Positions 1 through 5,887 of a stretch of 30,616 nucleotides of DNA are shown piece by piece. The stretch's first letter is position 1; each line of letters starts with the position of its first letter. Under the pieces are notes generated by a model. The model made no database searches, had not been told where the DNA came from, and saw nothing but the letters and a program-made list of their open reading frames with translations. The translations under genes were made by a program, and so were the position numbers. This stretch comes from a virus: IMG/VR virus record IMGVR_UViG_3300008952_000207, positions 1 through 30,616 of that record; one strand, 5' to 3'.

Positions 1-191
1 GCGACGTTGATCGCGAGCCGGATGTTAGAGAGCACGAGCGCCTGACGTGCATCGGCGTCACCGGCCTGAGCCAATGCGGCGAGACCGGTCTGCTTTGCGC
101 GGGGGAGCGGAGCGTTGTCTTTTGCTAGCTTGAAGAAGTCCAATGTCTGATCCTTTGTTGGGGTTGCTTTCCTCGACTGCTTATAGATCAT
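1..191 (-). CDS. Sigma-70-like factor, N-terminal part (runs off window)
   Basis: The first 63 residues are visible; the C-terminus lies beyond base 1. Residues about 40-63 read AQAGDADARQALVLSNIRLA, which matches the region 1.2/2.1 signature of sigma-70 factors (AGD-x-x-AR-x-x-L-x-x-x-N-x-RL). The expected role is to direct RNA polymerase to phage promoters, by family knowledge. The start is the ATG at 189-191. No good Shine-Dalgarno is seen (only TTTGGA further upstream), so the start is less certain than the family. The upstream gap of about 200 bases has no promoter of the type common elsewhere in the window. A separate protein at 28593-28829 carries only a region 4-like helix-turn-helix. 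Confidence 0.7.
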   Translation of the reverse strand, partial: MIYKQSRKATPTKDQTLDFFKLAKDNAPLPRAKQTGLAALAQAGDADARQALVLSNIRLAINV

Positions 192-394
192 AGCACAGCT
201 AGATCCAAATAGGGAGAAAATCGACACTCGTAAGTCTTTGATATCATTAATGAAGTGAAAATAGATTTAACTAATTTCTCTTTGATTATCGCGGACTTAC
301 GGGCCTCCTTTGTAAGTTATTGAAATCATTAGACCCCAAATCACCCCGATCTGGCCTGTCTCAGCAGGCTATGATCGTAAGTGATATCAAGGGG
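192..394. other. Intergenic region with inverted repeats, no gene seen
   Basis: About 200 bases without a convincing gene. On the plus strand a hairpin GATC-TG-GCCTG-TCTCAG-CAGGC-TAT-GATC lies at about 349-377. On the minus strand CTTAC-AAAGGAGGCCC-GTAAG forms a short inverted repeat around 298-318; its AAAGGAGG looks like a ribosome-binding site but no start codon follows at a useful distance. This could be a structured leader or the remains of a deleted gene. Function is unknown. Confidence 0.4.
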
Positions 395-475
395 TTAGCG
401 AAGGCGACCGGAAGGGCCGATCAGGAAGCTCTGAGCCACAAGCGCCGCGAGCGAAAGGTAACCGAACAGAATCAT
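395..475 (-). CDS. 26-residue hydrophobic mini-protein
   Basis: A 26-codon frame starts at ATG 473-475 behind a strong AGGAGATAGTTCA ribosome-binding site and ends in TAA at 395-397. The peptide MILFGYLSLAALVAQSFLIG... has a hydrophobic stretch over about residues 2-20, enough for one membrane helix, and a basic tail (SGRLR). Support comes from the ribosome-binding site and the coherent membrane profile. It is too short for family assignment. Confidence 0.5.
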   Translation of the reverse strand: MILFGYLSLAALVAQSFLIGPSGRLR

Positions 476-503
476 TGAACTATCTCCTAGAGAAAAGTGA
501 ACT

Positions 504-531
504 AAGTAAGCGAAATCATTGAAGATTTCAA
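504..531 (-). promoter_or_regulatory. Weak variant of the extended -10 promoter
   Basis: On the minus strand TTGAAA (526-531), 16 bases, then CGC-TTACTT (504-509). It resembles the recurring promoter but has CGC instead of GTGC before the -10. It would drive the 26-residue frame at 395-475. Confidence 0.4.
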
Positions 532-547
532 AAGGGGGTTTTTGTGA

Positions 548-853
548 CTAGAACCGGACAAAGGGCAGGGGGTGCACCTTGCGACCGGCGAAGGCTGACA
601 CCGCGTCATACGCGCGGCGCTGACCATCCTGACCACCGTAAATGTCCGGGCTGGACTGTAGCGGCTTCTCGTTGCGGTCGAACCGAGCGAGCAGATACAC
701 GCCGTTAACGTGTGCGATGGCGAGGGTCTCGCCGTTGGGGAGATGCACGCGGCGCTCGATGGTCACGTCCTCCGGTGCCTTGTTGAGTTTCTGGGTGAAT
801 CGCTCGCGAGTGTGTTGCGTGCGTCGCTTGTTGGTCTTGCACTTGCCTGCCAT
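548..853 (-). CDS. Hypothetical 101-residue basic protein
   Basis: The ATG at 853 is preceded by AGGAG eight bases upstream and by a promoter at 901-927. The N-terminal 25 residues are strongly basic (AGKCKTNKRRTQHTRERF), suggesting nucleic-acid contact. The rest looks like a small alpha/beta domain with ERRVHLPNGETLAIAHVNGVYLLARFDRN in its middle. No family is recognised. Confidence 0.7.
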   Translation of the reverse strand: MAGKCKTNKRRTQHTRERFTQKLNKAPEDVTIERRVHLPNGETLAIAHVNGVYLLARFDRNEKPLQSSPDIYGGQDGQRRAYDAVSAFAGRKVHPLPFVRF

Positions 854-1105
854 GGTGTTGGCTCCTGTGTGTGTGTCTTGGTTGCCTGCCTACATGGTAA
901 CAGTAAGCACGCGGGTGAATGAATTAAGGGTTGACAGTGAGAAAGTGAAGGGCCTAAGTCAGTCGCCTATTCGCCGGTATCAGTTCCGCATGTTTTGTAT
1001 GCGCCACGCTAGCCACGTAACTACGTTTTGACTAGTCTCCCCTATCCCACTGTGTTCTATACCGGCGTGTAGGTATCTCTTTATAATATTCTACTACTGA
1101 GAATA
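854..1105. other. Promoter-bearing intergenic region
   Basis: About 250 bases. It holds the promoter at 901-927 and short inverted repeats: CGCAT-ACAAAAC-ATGCG near 986-1003, and AATATTCT-loop-AGAATATT at 1085-1107, which overlaps the stop of the next small gene and may act as a weak terminator or RNA-stability hairpin. No convincing frame with a ribosome-binding site was found on the minus strand. Confidence 0.4.
901..927 (-). promoter_or_regulatory. Promoter, TTAA/extended -10 type
   Basis: -35 TTAATT (922-927), 15-base spacer ending in GTGC, -10 TTACTG (901-906). It drives the gene at 548-853, which has its own ribosome-binding site. Confidence 0.75.
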
Positions 1106-1198
1106 TTATTTATTACCCTCGTTCTTTTTATTCTGCTTAGGGAGCACCGAGTCAAAAATATAAATGGTGCAGGCGATCATAATAAGGGCCTTAAACAT
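1106..1198 (-). CDS. 30-residue single-helix membrane protein
   Basis: ATG 1196-1198 follows a good GAGAGGAGAG site. The peptide MFKALIMIACTIYIFDSVLP then turns polar (KQNKKNEGNK). Residues 3-18 form one hydrophobic helix, so a small inner-membrane peptide is likely; the single Cys at residue 9 sits in the hydrophobic stretch. It follows the gene at 1226-1465 by 27 bases and probably shares its transcript. Confidence 0.5.
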   Translation of the reverse strand: MFKALIMIACTIYIFDSVLPKQNKKNEGNK

Positions 1199-1225
1199 TT
1201 TATATTCTCTCCTCTCGTAAAATTA

Positions 1226-1465
1226 TCACGAACCCATATCTTCGACAATGGCAGAAAAAAGAGCGGCGAGGTCTTTGGCCTCGTTCACGTCAAGAGCGAG
1301 CGAAACGCCACGCTTGCGACCGGGAACGTTCAGGGTGAGAGAAACCAGCGGAGCGGTATCGTTGACCTTACGGACCAGGGCAGAAGCAAGTTGTGCCTCG
1401 TTGGCTCCGGTGACGGTGAAAGTGTTCTCTACGACGACGGTTTGAGTGGTGCTCTTGTTCAGCAT
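1226..1465 (-). CDS. Hypothetical 79-residue protein
   Basis: The ATG at 1465 lies behind GGAGGACGCACTAAA, downstream of the promoter at 1512-1538. The sequence predicts beta strands (TVVVENTFTVTG, PLVSLTLNV, RGVSLALDV) followed by a C-terminal helix (NEAKDLAALFSAIVEDMG). No catalytic motif or family is recognised. The compact beta-rich fold could suit a binding or adaptor protein. Confidence 0.7.
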   Translation of the reverse strand: MLNKSTTQTVVVENTFTVTGANEAQLASALVRKVNDTAPLVSLTLNVPGRKRGVSLALDVNEAKDLAALFSAIVEDMGS

Positions 1466-1511
1466 TTTAGTGCGTCCTCCATGGATGCGGTGTGTTTCTG
1501 CTACAAGGTAA

Positions 1512-1538
1512 CTATAAGCACGGATCGTGCCTAGTTAA
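1512..1538 (-). promoter_or_regulatory. Promoter, TTAA/extended -10 type
   Basis: -35 TTAACT (1533-1538), 15-base spacer ending in GTGC, -10 TTATAG (1512-1517). One of the best matches to the shared consensus. Drives 1226-1465. Confidence 0.8.
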
Positions 1539-1556
1539 CCCCTTGATGATCTTTTT

Positions 1557-1796
1557 TTAGCTCTCGCAGCAATCGGGGTGTGACCAGTTGTCATACTGCC
1601 AATCACTGATCTTTTTGTCTTCGCGGAGAGAATCGGTCCAATTGTTCCAAGTCTCTGAGCGGTGTATCTCGTCAACTTCCCGCCACGTTCCGCCCTGCCA
1701 TTCGGTTTCTTCAATTATGAGCAGCGGAAGGATATCGCGCTCGAACTCTTCAATCGCTTCGTCGCGGGTCTTGACTGTGTATAGGTCTCTGGCCAT
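1557..1796 (-). CDS. Conserved phage protein with W-Q-Y-x-N-W motif
   Basis: 79 residues, ATG at 1796 after AGAGGAGATTCCAAG. The C-terminal half NWTDSLREDKKISDWQYDNW recalls a widespread small phage family with the pattern N-x-T-D-x-L-x-x-D-x-x-I-S-x-W-Q-Y-x-N-W (recognised from memory; function unknown). The N-terminal half is acidic and helical. It follows the promoter at 1830-1856. Confidence 0.75.
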   Translation of the reverse strand: MARDLYTVKTRDEAIEEFERDILPLLIIEETEWQGGTWREVDEIHRSETWNNWTDSLREDKKISDWQYDNWSHPDCCES

Positions 1797-1829
1797 CTTG
1801 GAATCTCCTCTGTCCCTCTGACACTTATA

Positions 1830-1856
1830 TGGTAAGCACCGGAGGGACAGAATTAA
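1830..1856 (-). promoter_or_regulatory. Promoter, TTAA/extended -10 type
   Basis: -35 TTAATT (1851-1856), 15-base spacer ending in GTGC, -10 TTACCA (1830-1835). Drives 1557-1796. Confidence 0.7.
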
Positions 1857-1873
1857 GTACGTGAAGGGAATAG

Positions 1874-1924
1874 TTAGCGGGTTTCTTGTGCGGCGTATCC
1901 CACGAGCCGCTAGCGCGAACGCAT
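1874..1924 (-). other. Mini-frame MRSR-stop behind an ideal ribosome-binding site
   Basis: AAAGAGGT (1931-1938), six bases, then ATG CGT TCG CGC TAG (1910-1924). The frame stays open after the amber codon to TAA at 1874-1876 (RLVGYAAQETR), 17 codons in all if the TAG were read through. A hairpin GCGGC-11 bases-GCCGC (1890-1910) follows the TAG directly. A dedicated promoter at 1956-1982 serves this stretch and no other gene fits. It could be a leader peptide, a small RNA or a decayed gene. Confidence 0.35.
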
Positions 1925-1955
1925 TAAATTACCTCTTTGTGTGTTTACGTGCTAA

Positions 1956-1982
1956 CTGTAAGCACGGAAGGCTGAGAGTTAA
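1956..1982 (-). promoter_or_regulatory. Promoter, TTAA/extended -10 type
   Basis: -35 TTAACT (1977-1982), 15-base spacer ending in GTGC, -10 TTACAG (1956-1961). Immediately downstream is only the four-codon frame at 1910-1924. Confidence 0.75.
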
Positions 1983-1997
1983 GGCTTGGGCCAAAAA

Positions 1998-2192
1998 TTA
2001 TCGCTCGCGGGCAGCTTTTGAGGCGCGCCGTGCGCAACCCTTGCAAACGTGCAACACGGGCACCAGAAATCCCATGCCATCGCGATCAAAGTATACGTTG
2101 ACCTTCCGATCTTGGCCGGGAGTTACACAATACTCATCACTATCACACGTCCCGATGGTAACGCGATCGGATGGGTGAATATCATAAACCAC
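1998..2192 (-). CDS. Hypothetical 64-residue protein with a Cys pair
   Basis: The start is the GTG at 2190-2192, six bases after AGAGGAGAAAACT; an upstream in-frame start would fall inside the promoter. The product begins VVYDIHPSDRVTIG and carries C-x-x-C (VCKGCARR) in a basic C-terminal tail, plus two earlier cysteines (CDSDEYC). A small zinc-binding protein is possible. No family is recognised. Confidence 0.6.
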   Translation of the reverse strand: MVYDIHPSDRVTIGTCDSDEYCVTPGQDRKVNVYFDRDGMGFLVPVLHVCKGCARRASKAARER

Positions 2193-2222
2193 AGTTTTCT
2201 CCTCTCTCCTCTGGCTCTTATA

Positions 2223-2249
2223 CAATAAGCACGGGAGACCGAGAGTTAA
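2223..2249 (-). promoter_or_regulatory. Promoter, TTAA/extended -10 type
   Basis: -35 TTAACT (2244-2249), 15-base spacer ending in GTGC, -10 TTATTG (2223-2228). The -35 contains the TAA stop of the gene at 2246-2404. Drives 1998-2192. Confidence 0.75.
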
Positions 2250-2404
2250 GCGTCTTCGTCATCTTTTTTATTGAGTGAGTGACCGACCAAGATCCCCAGC
2301 AGAAACACCGCTAACGATATCGCAACGAAGTCAACAAAGAGTGACGCGGGCGAACAGCAAAGGGCCGCGTAAAAATCAAGTGGTTCTGTAAATGTTGGAG
2401 TCAT
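2246..2404 (-). CDS. 52-residue membrane protein
   Basis: ATG 2402-2404 after GAGAGGAAAAAG; stop TAA at 2246-2248 inside the next promoter's -35 box. The sequence MTPTFTEPLDFYAALCCSPA is followed by a long hydrophobic segment (about residues 21-44, SLFVDFVAISLAVFLLGILV) and a polar, acidic tail (NKKDDEDA). One transmembrane helix is likely. Function unknown. Confidence 0.6.
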   Translation of the reverse strand: MTPTFTEPLDFYAALCCSPASLFVDFVAISLAVFLLGILVGHSLNKKDDEDA

Positions 2405-2425
2405 CTTTTTCCTCTCACACTTATA

Positions 2426-2452
2426 CAGTAAGCACGGAGAGCAGGGAATTAA
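2426..2452 (-). promoter_or_regulatory. Promoter, TTAA/extended -10 type
   Basis: -35 TTAATT (2447-2452), 15-base spacer ending in GTGC, -10 TTACTG (2426-2431). Drives the membrane protein gene at 2246-2404. Confidence 0.75.
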
Positions 2453-2453
2453 C

Positions 2454-2639
2454 CTAGAAGGGAATAGAATCTTCCCAAAGTACTGTTTTCATTACGATTA
2501 TCGCGATCTTCCCTTCGCCTAGTATACGATTCCTTCTGATTTGAGCAGCACTCATATTATGGCACTGTATCTCATTAATGATCTCGCAGTCATTAGATAA
2601 AACCTGCACAAAAGGTAACTGGATCGTATCCAAATCCAA
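2454..2639 (-). CDS. Hypothetical about 61-residue protein
   Basis: Overlaps the end of the upstream gene. A GTG at 2646-2648 would overlap the AAGGAG ribosome-binding site itself, so the TTG at 2637-2639 (seven bases after AAGGAG) is the better start. The product (DLDTIQLPFVQVLSNDCEIINEI...) is beta-rich and contains two cysteines. No family is recognised. Confidence 0.55.
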   Translation of the reverse strand: MDLDTIQLPFVQVLSNDCEIINEIQCHNMSAAQIRRNRILGEGKIAIIVMKTVLWEDSIPF

Positions 2640-2644
2640 TTTGA

Positions 2645-2827
2645 TCACTCCTTGGCTCTGTTAAATCCGATTGCAACCTTTTGTGCCTTGTTGCTTACAA
2701 GATCTTGGATCTGACTATCGCTCATCTTCGCGATAGCTTGCTGATCTGCCCTGATCTGTGAAAAGGTAACGAGGGCCTGAGATACTGCAACAGATGCAGC
2801 ATATGCTAGAGAAATAACCGTATCCAT
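2645..2827 (-). CDS. Hypothetical 60-residue helical protein
   Basis: ATG at 2827 after GGAGGTCGGAATAAA, one base past the stop of the gene upstream. The N-terminus MDTVISLAYAASVAVSQAL is mildly hydrophobic and helical; the rest is a polar helix rich in Gln, Lys and Asp. It might be an exported or membrane-edge peptide, but no signal cleavage site is clear. Confidence 0.6.
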   Translation of the reverse strand: MDTVISLAYAASVAVSQALVTFSQIRADQQAIAKMSDSQIQDLVSNKAQKVAIGFNRAKE

Positions 2828-2828
2828 T

Positions 2829-2984
2829 TTATTCCGACCTCCATCGGTTAGCCTTCGAGCACTGACGCTTGGGCTTACGACAACGACCTTTGCAGACGTT
2901 CAAAGTCCGAGCATTGTGCGCGCCAGACTTGCCAGCGTGCATAACGCGCGGGTCAATCGTTTCTTTTTGTGCCTTCTTCTTCAT
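2829..2984 (-). CDS. Very basic 51-residue protein, leaderless start
   Basis: The peptide MKKKAQKETIDPRVMHAGKS... runs to TAA at 2829-2831. It is strongly basic (KGRCRKPKRQCSKANRWRSE tail) with three cysteines, suggesting nucleic-acid binding or a small zinc site. There is no ribosome-binding site. The ATG (2982-2984) lies exactly seven bases past the -10 box of the promoter at 2992-3018, so the transcript should begin at or next to the start codon. Confidence 0.65.
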   Translation of the reverse strand: MKKKAQKETIDPRVMHAGKSGAHNARTLNVCKGRCRKPKRQCSKANRWRSE

Positions 2985-2991
2985 GGTATAA

Positions 2992-3018
2992 CCATAAGCA
3001 CGGATCGGGTGAAGTTAA
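2992..3018 (-). promoter_or_regulatory. Promoter giving a predicted leaderless mRNA
   Basis: -35 TTAACT (3013-3018), 15-base spacer ending in GTGC, -10 TTATGG (2992-2997). The next ATG is at 2984, seven bases on. The -35 shares the TAA stop of the gene at 3015-3167. Confidence 0.75.
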
Positions 3019-3167
3019 AGCTGGATCACAATAATGTGAGTATTATTTTCTTCATCCTCGATCACATTCTGATCAGGGTTGGGAGGCGTCGCGGCCTCAA
3101 TATTTTCACGCTCGTTGGCAGTGGGCCAAGGGCCGGGAGCAGGGAGCTGAAGATATTGATATTCCAT
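3015..3167 (-). CDS. Hypothetical 50-residue Pro/Asn/Glu-rich protein
   Basis: ATG 3165-3167, weak GCGAGA site upstream, stop TAA at 3015-3017. The sequence is Pro-rich early (QLPAPGPWPTANE), acidic in the middle (NVIEDEENNTH) and ends in a hydrophobic strand IIVIQL. No family recognised; possibly disordered. Confidence 0.5.
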   Translation of the reverse strand: MEYQYLQLPAPGPWPTANERENIEAATPPNPDQNVIEDEENNTHIIVIQL

Positions 3168-3182
3168 AGTAATTCTCGCTAG

Positions 3183-3341
3183 TTACAGGGCCATGGGCAG
3201 CCATAGAAAAACAAAGAAAGTCGCGAACATCGCGATGCACACCAATGCTTCAGCTAGCTTTTGCCTGCGATCAAACTCTTCTTTGATCTCTCTCCTGCAA
3301 TTAAGGCGCAATGAAATTTTCCTTTGAAGAAGAAAAGTCAT
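3183..3341 (-). CDS. Small membrane-anchored protein (start uncertain)
   Basis: The C-terminal part is clear: a charged helix (REIKEEFDRRQKLAEALV) followed by a hydrophobic segment (CIAMFATFFVFLWLPMAL), a tail-anchored pattern. Candidate starts are ATG 3339-3341, which overlaps the upstream gene by 41 bases behind GAGG, and TTG 3309-3311 behind AAGGA. Length is 42-52 residues. Function unknown. Confidence 0.45.
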   Translation of the reverse strand: MTFLLQRKISLRLNCRREIKEEFDRRQKLAEALVCIAMFATFFVFLWLPMAL

Positions 3342-3522
3342 CCTGTGCGCCCTCTTCATCGTTCGGCTCTGTCTTGCAAGCAGACAGAAAACGAACAGTG
3401 TCGAAACGATCATTTTGTTTGTGCAGTTCAGTCGCAAAGTTGAGCGCGACCGTGTTGCGGGTGCGAATGTCGTCAATCGTCGCGACGACTTTGGCGACTA
3501 GTTGAAAGTCCTTACGGGTCAT
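3301..3522 (-). CDS. Hypothetical 73-residue protein
   Basis: ATG at 3522 after GGAG, downstream of the promoter at 3555-3581. The N-terminal 50 residues are helical (VAKVVATIDDIRTRNTVALNFATELHKQ...); the C-terminus is acidic and polar (EPNDEEGAQDDFSSSKENF). No family recognised. Confidence 0.6.
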   Translation of the reverse strand: MTRKDFQLVAKVVATIDDIRTRNTVALNFATELHKQNDRFDTVRFLSACKTEPNDEEGAQDDFSSSKENFIAP

Positions 3523-3554
3523 TGGCGTGTACTCCTCGTGTGCCTACATATAAA

Positions 3555-3581
3555 TAGTAAGCACGCGGGTCAAAGGGTTAA
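3555..3581 (-). promoter_or_regulatory. Promoter, TTAA/extended -10 type
   Basis: -35 TTAACC (3576-3581), 15-base spacer ending in GTGC, -10 TTACTA (3555-3560). Drives 3301-3522. It lies one base past the stop of 3583-4233. Confidence 0.75.
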
Positions 3582-3582
3582 G

Positions 3583-4233
3583 TCAGCGAAGTTTTTTGGG
3601 CAACTTTTTGAGCCATCGTTCTTCGGTCTCCACGGGTACAGATTCACCAACCGGTAGAACAATCACGCGGCGCGCTCCATTGGCAGAATTGTGCACGCCC
3701 TCTGGATGTTCAATAACAACAATGGTCTTTCCTCGGATCCGGTGCGGAGTTTGGCGTGAGTCTCGCGCGACGGCCATCGTGCCAGCAGGAAAAAGAGGAT
3801 CCCCGTTGTGGATATCCATCACCTTGCGAGAATACTTGTTCTCGCACATCGCGTTATATGCGCGCTCGGTTGGGATATAATCGGGATCGCTCAGGATCCT
3901 ATTAGCAAGATCCCCGAAATAAGGAGGGTTCGCCTTGTAGTAGCGCGCCATCACTTGAAGACGATTCTTCTTTTCATCGTCGAAACTACCGATCCAGTTC
4001 TCGCGCGCCTTAACGTTATCCGGGTTATAGCGATCCGCCAGCTTTTGAATCATGGTGTGTTGCTTTTCAGTCACAGACCCATACTTCTGCCAGCCTTCCT
4101 TGATCGAATTGATAAAGCTGCGTTCCCACGCGGTGAGATTCTGAATCTTGTCAATCGTCTCGATTGTATTCTTCACTTTCTCGGTCCCGATAGTTTCGGG
4201 CCTTGGCCTAGGCGCTCGTCGGTAGTAACTCAT
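3583..4233 (-). CDS. Hypothetical 216-residue protein
   Basis: ATG at 4233 after GGAGGTTAGAAG. The basic N-terminus (SYYRRAPRPRPET) leads to a helical domain (residues about 25-100), with the pattern LTAWERSFINSIKEGWQKYGS and TEKQHTMIQKLADRY seen in phage proteins of unknown role. The C-terminal 80 residues look beta-rich with an RGKTIVVIEHPEG strand region. No catalytic signature is evident. It has its own promoter at 4255-4281. Confidence 0.75.
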   Translation of the reverse strand: MSYYRRAPRPRPETIGTEKVKNTIETIDKIQNLTAWERSFINSIKEGWQKYGSVTEKQHTMIQKLADRYNPDNVKARENWIGSFDDEKKNRLQVMARYYKANPPYFGDLANRILSDPDYIPTERAYNAMCENKYSRKVMDIHNGDPLFPAGTMAVARDSRQTPHRIRGKTIVVIEHPEGVHNSANGARRVIVLPVGESVPVETEERWLKKLPKKLR

Positions 4234-4254
4234 CTTCTAACCTCCACGTACTAA

Positions 4255-4281
4255 TAGTAAGCACGCGCCAGAGATAATTAA
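4255..4281 (-). promoter_or_regulatory. Promoter, TTAA/extended -10 type
   Basis: -35 TTAATT (4276-4281), 15-base spacer ending in GTGC, -10 TTACTA (4255-4260). The -35 overlaps the TAA stop of 4278-4412. Drives 3583-4233. Confidence 0.75.
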
Positions 4282-4412
4282 TAGGCGAACTGAAGAGTAT
4301 CGGCAACATCAGGGTGCCAGATCTCCGAGAGATCCGTGGGATCATAATCTTCATCAAGATCCATCTCAGTCTCTTCAGTCATATACTCGTCTTCAAAATC
4401 AAAATCATCCAT
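4278..4412 (-). CDS. 44-residue highly acidic protein
   Basis: ATG 4410-4412 after GGAGTTGAAATC, 12 bases downstream of the VWA gene, so very likely co-transcribed with it. The peptide MDDFDFEDEYMTEETEMDLD... has about 16 Asp/Glu and only aromatic and aliphatic residues otherwise. It could act as a DNA mimic or an acidic partner of the ATPase/VWA pair (inference from composition and position only). Confidence 0.6.
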   Translation of the reverse strand: MDDFDFEDEYMTEETEMDLDEDYDPTDLSEIWHPDVADTLQFAY

Positions 4413-4424
4413 GATTTCAACTCC

Positions 4425-5651
4425 TTATACGTCAATAGCGATCACTCGCTCGTTAGTCTTAAAGTAGGGATGCTCCGCATAGTATCGCGTCGTCATCCAC
4501 ATACGCTGGCAATTGCTAGCCCTGGGTTTGGGCGCGCAAAGATCAGTCAAGATAATGTGACCGTCAAAATTGCCCTTGTTCACATAGTCAGTCGGAGCAT
4601 TAAAACACGTTCCTCCGCACAAGACACGTTCCCAATTTTTAGTTTCGCCCTTCTTCCAAACATAAACCTTCTCCTCGAAAACTCGATCATCGAACGGAAT
4701 CACGGTAAATGTTGCGATGTTGGACAGCTTGTTAAGCTCCGAATAGAACGCGGCGAGCATAGCATCATCGACAGAACCAGATTGATCAATACTAATGGCG
4801 ATGCTCGCGTTGCGCTTGACGCGCTTTCCTGGGTGAATGTGCGGGAATCGTTTATTCAGTCGCTTAGGCGTAGACTTGCGCTCAGATCGCTGAGAAGTTT
4901 TTACGAAGTATCGCATGACCTTGCGCCAATCCACTTTAGGAGTAATGCGTTCCATAATTTGCTTACGCATTTCTGAGCTAACAGATCCCCAACCGGATCC
5001 ACTAGAAGAAGCCTCTCCAGCAGCCTTTTTAACTGCATCCTTCAGTCGCTCTTTAGCCTGTGCGCTAGCGGTGGGGTCGCTCTGTCCCCAACCCTCGTGA
5101 TCATCGAATTGGCCAGCTTCGTTGGGATCGATCTCGCCCTCACCCTGGCCACCTTGACCGTTCTGCTCTTGTTCTTCGATCTTTTGTTTGAGGAGATCGA
5201 AATAAAACTCGGCGGTCTGGCCTTCAGGGAAATCCTCGAACATGCCCTCGCCGGGAAAGCAGCACATATCGGGAAGATTAGAACGACCGATCAAATAATT
5301 GATAGAGAGATCAGCAGCAATATTCCACATCTTAAAGAGTTGTGCTTCTTTCTGTGTGGGGTTGTTCGACTTCATAACGCCAGCCAACTCATCGGGCAGG
5401 CGACCAGTAACGTGCTCAAACACAAGATGATAGAACTCATGGATGATCACGCCAGTACGATGCGCGTCAGGCAGCGGTTCAAAGAAGTCTGGATTGTATC
5501 GAAGCTCGAAGTATCCAGTTTCAGGGTTGACTCGGACGCCAGCGGTCGGGATGCTCTTGTCTGCCATCTTATCGATGCGTCGAGAGAGAGCAGCGAAGAA
5601 GGGCTCGCGAACCATCAGGCGATGCGTATGTTCATTCAGGTTGAAACTCAT
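4425..5651 (-). CDS. Metallopeptidase-like/VWA-domain protein, MoxR partner
   Basis: 408 residues in two parts. The N-terminal domain has a zinc-protease signature HEFYH at residues 71-75 (H-E-x-x-H) and resembles the predicted metallopeptidase domain found ahead of VWA domains (DUF2201-like, from memory). Residues about 155-225 are a low-complexity Gln/Gly/Glu/Ser linker. The C-terminal VWA domain has a complete metal-binding MIDAS: D-Q-S-G-S at 289-293, a Thr near 348 in GGT, and Asp370 in ILTD. The next gene upstream is a MoxR-type AAA+ ATPase. Such pairs (RavA-ViaA, NorQ-NorD, CoxD-CoxE) remodel or load metals into protein complexes. Start ATG 5651 behind AGGAGACAAAC; own promoter at 5672-5698. 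Confidence 0.88.
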   Translation of the reverse strand: MSFNLNEHTHRLMVREPFFAALSRRIDKMADKSIPTAGVRVNPETGYFELRYNPDFFEPLPDAHRTGVIIHEFYHLVFEHVTGRLPDELAGVMKSNNPTQKEAQLFKMWNIAADLSINYLIGRSNLPDMCCFPGEGMFEDFPEGQTAEFYFDLLKQKIEEQEQNGQGGQGEGEIDPNEAGQFDDHEGWGQSDPTASAQAKERLKDAVKKAAGEASSSGSGWGSVSSEMRKQIMERITPKVDWRKVMRYFVKTSQRSERKSTPKRLNKRFPHIHPGKRVKRNASIAISIDQSGSVDDAMLAAFYSELNKLSNIATFTVIPFDDRVFEEKVYVWKKGETKNWERVLCGGTCFNAPTDYVNKGNFDGHIILTDLCAPKPRASNCQRMWMTTRYYAEHPYFKTNERVIAIDV

Positions 5652-5728
5652 GTTTGTCTCCTACACAATAAGTATAAGCACAGCGAAAGCATTGTTAAGT
5701 CGGGGATGGGATTTCTCACGTTGCCCAT
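5648..5728 (-). CDS. Possible 26-residue coupled frame
   Basis: A frame starting at ATG 5726-5728 runs through the promoter at 5672-5698 and ends with a four-base ATGA overlap on the VWA gene start. The product MGNVRNPIPDLTMLSLCLYL... has a hydrophobic end. The neat overlaps on both sides argue for it; the weak ribosome-binding site and embedded promoter argue against. Confidence 0.2.
   Translation of the reverse strand: MGNVRNPIPDLTMLSLCLYLLCRRQT
5672..5698 (-). promoter_or_regulatory. Promoter, TTAA/extended -10 type
   Basis: -35 TTAACA (5693-5698), 15-base spacer ending in GTGC, -10 TTATAC (5672-5677). Best-scoring copy by eye. Drives the VWA gene separately from the ATPase. Confidence 0.8.
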
Positions 5729-5817
5729 CACGTTATCTCGTCGTTGATTTTCCCCTCGTTACGAGCATTGAGGGTTTCGAGCGGTGATAATAGCCGCCCA
5801 TTTTTACATATAATCAT
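5728..5817 (-). CDS. Possible 29-residue protein
   Basis: ATG 5815-5817 behind a poor GGGAATCA site; TGA at 5728-5730. The peptide MIICKNGRLLSPLETLNARNEGKINDEIT is soluble-looking. It fills part of the gap between the ATPase and the VWA gene, but coding status is doubtful. Confidence 0.35.
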   Translation of the reverse strand: MIICKNGRLLSPLETLNARNEGKINDEIT

Positions 5818-5851
5818 TGATTCCCGACCCTATATTAACAATGCAGCACCT

Positions 5852-5866
5852 TTAAGGCCAATTCAT
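5852..5866 (-). other. Mini-frame MNWP-stop behind a strong ribosome-binding site
   Basis: Just after the ATPase stop, GAGGAGGTTACGCA is followed by ATG AAT TGG CCT TAA (5852-5866). The site is among the strongest in the window yet serves only four codons, like the frame at 1910-1924. It may be a leader peptide or the relic of a truncated gene. Confidence 0.35.
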
Positions 5867-5887
5867 TGCGTAACCTCCTCTTTTTCA

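Noticed and set aside
642-1031. Plus-strand frame of 129 codons
   Set aside because: It overlaps a better-supported minus-strand gene, its own promoter and a low-information gap, with no ribosome-binding site or recognisable protein.
3549-3556. TATAAATA strings on the plus strand (also near 28562) as T4-like late promoters
   Set aside because: They point toward the plus strand, where no gene is supported, and the first overlaps the -10 of a minus-strand promoter.
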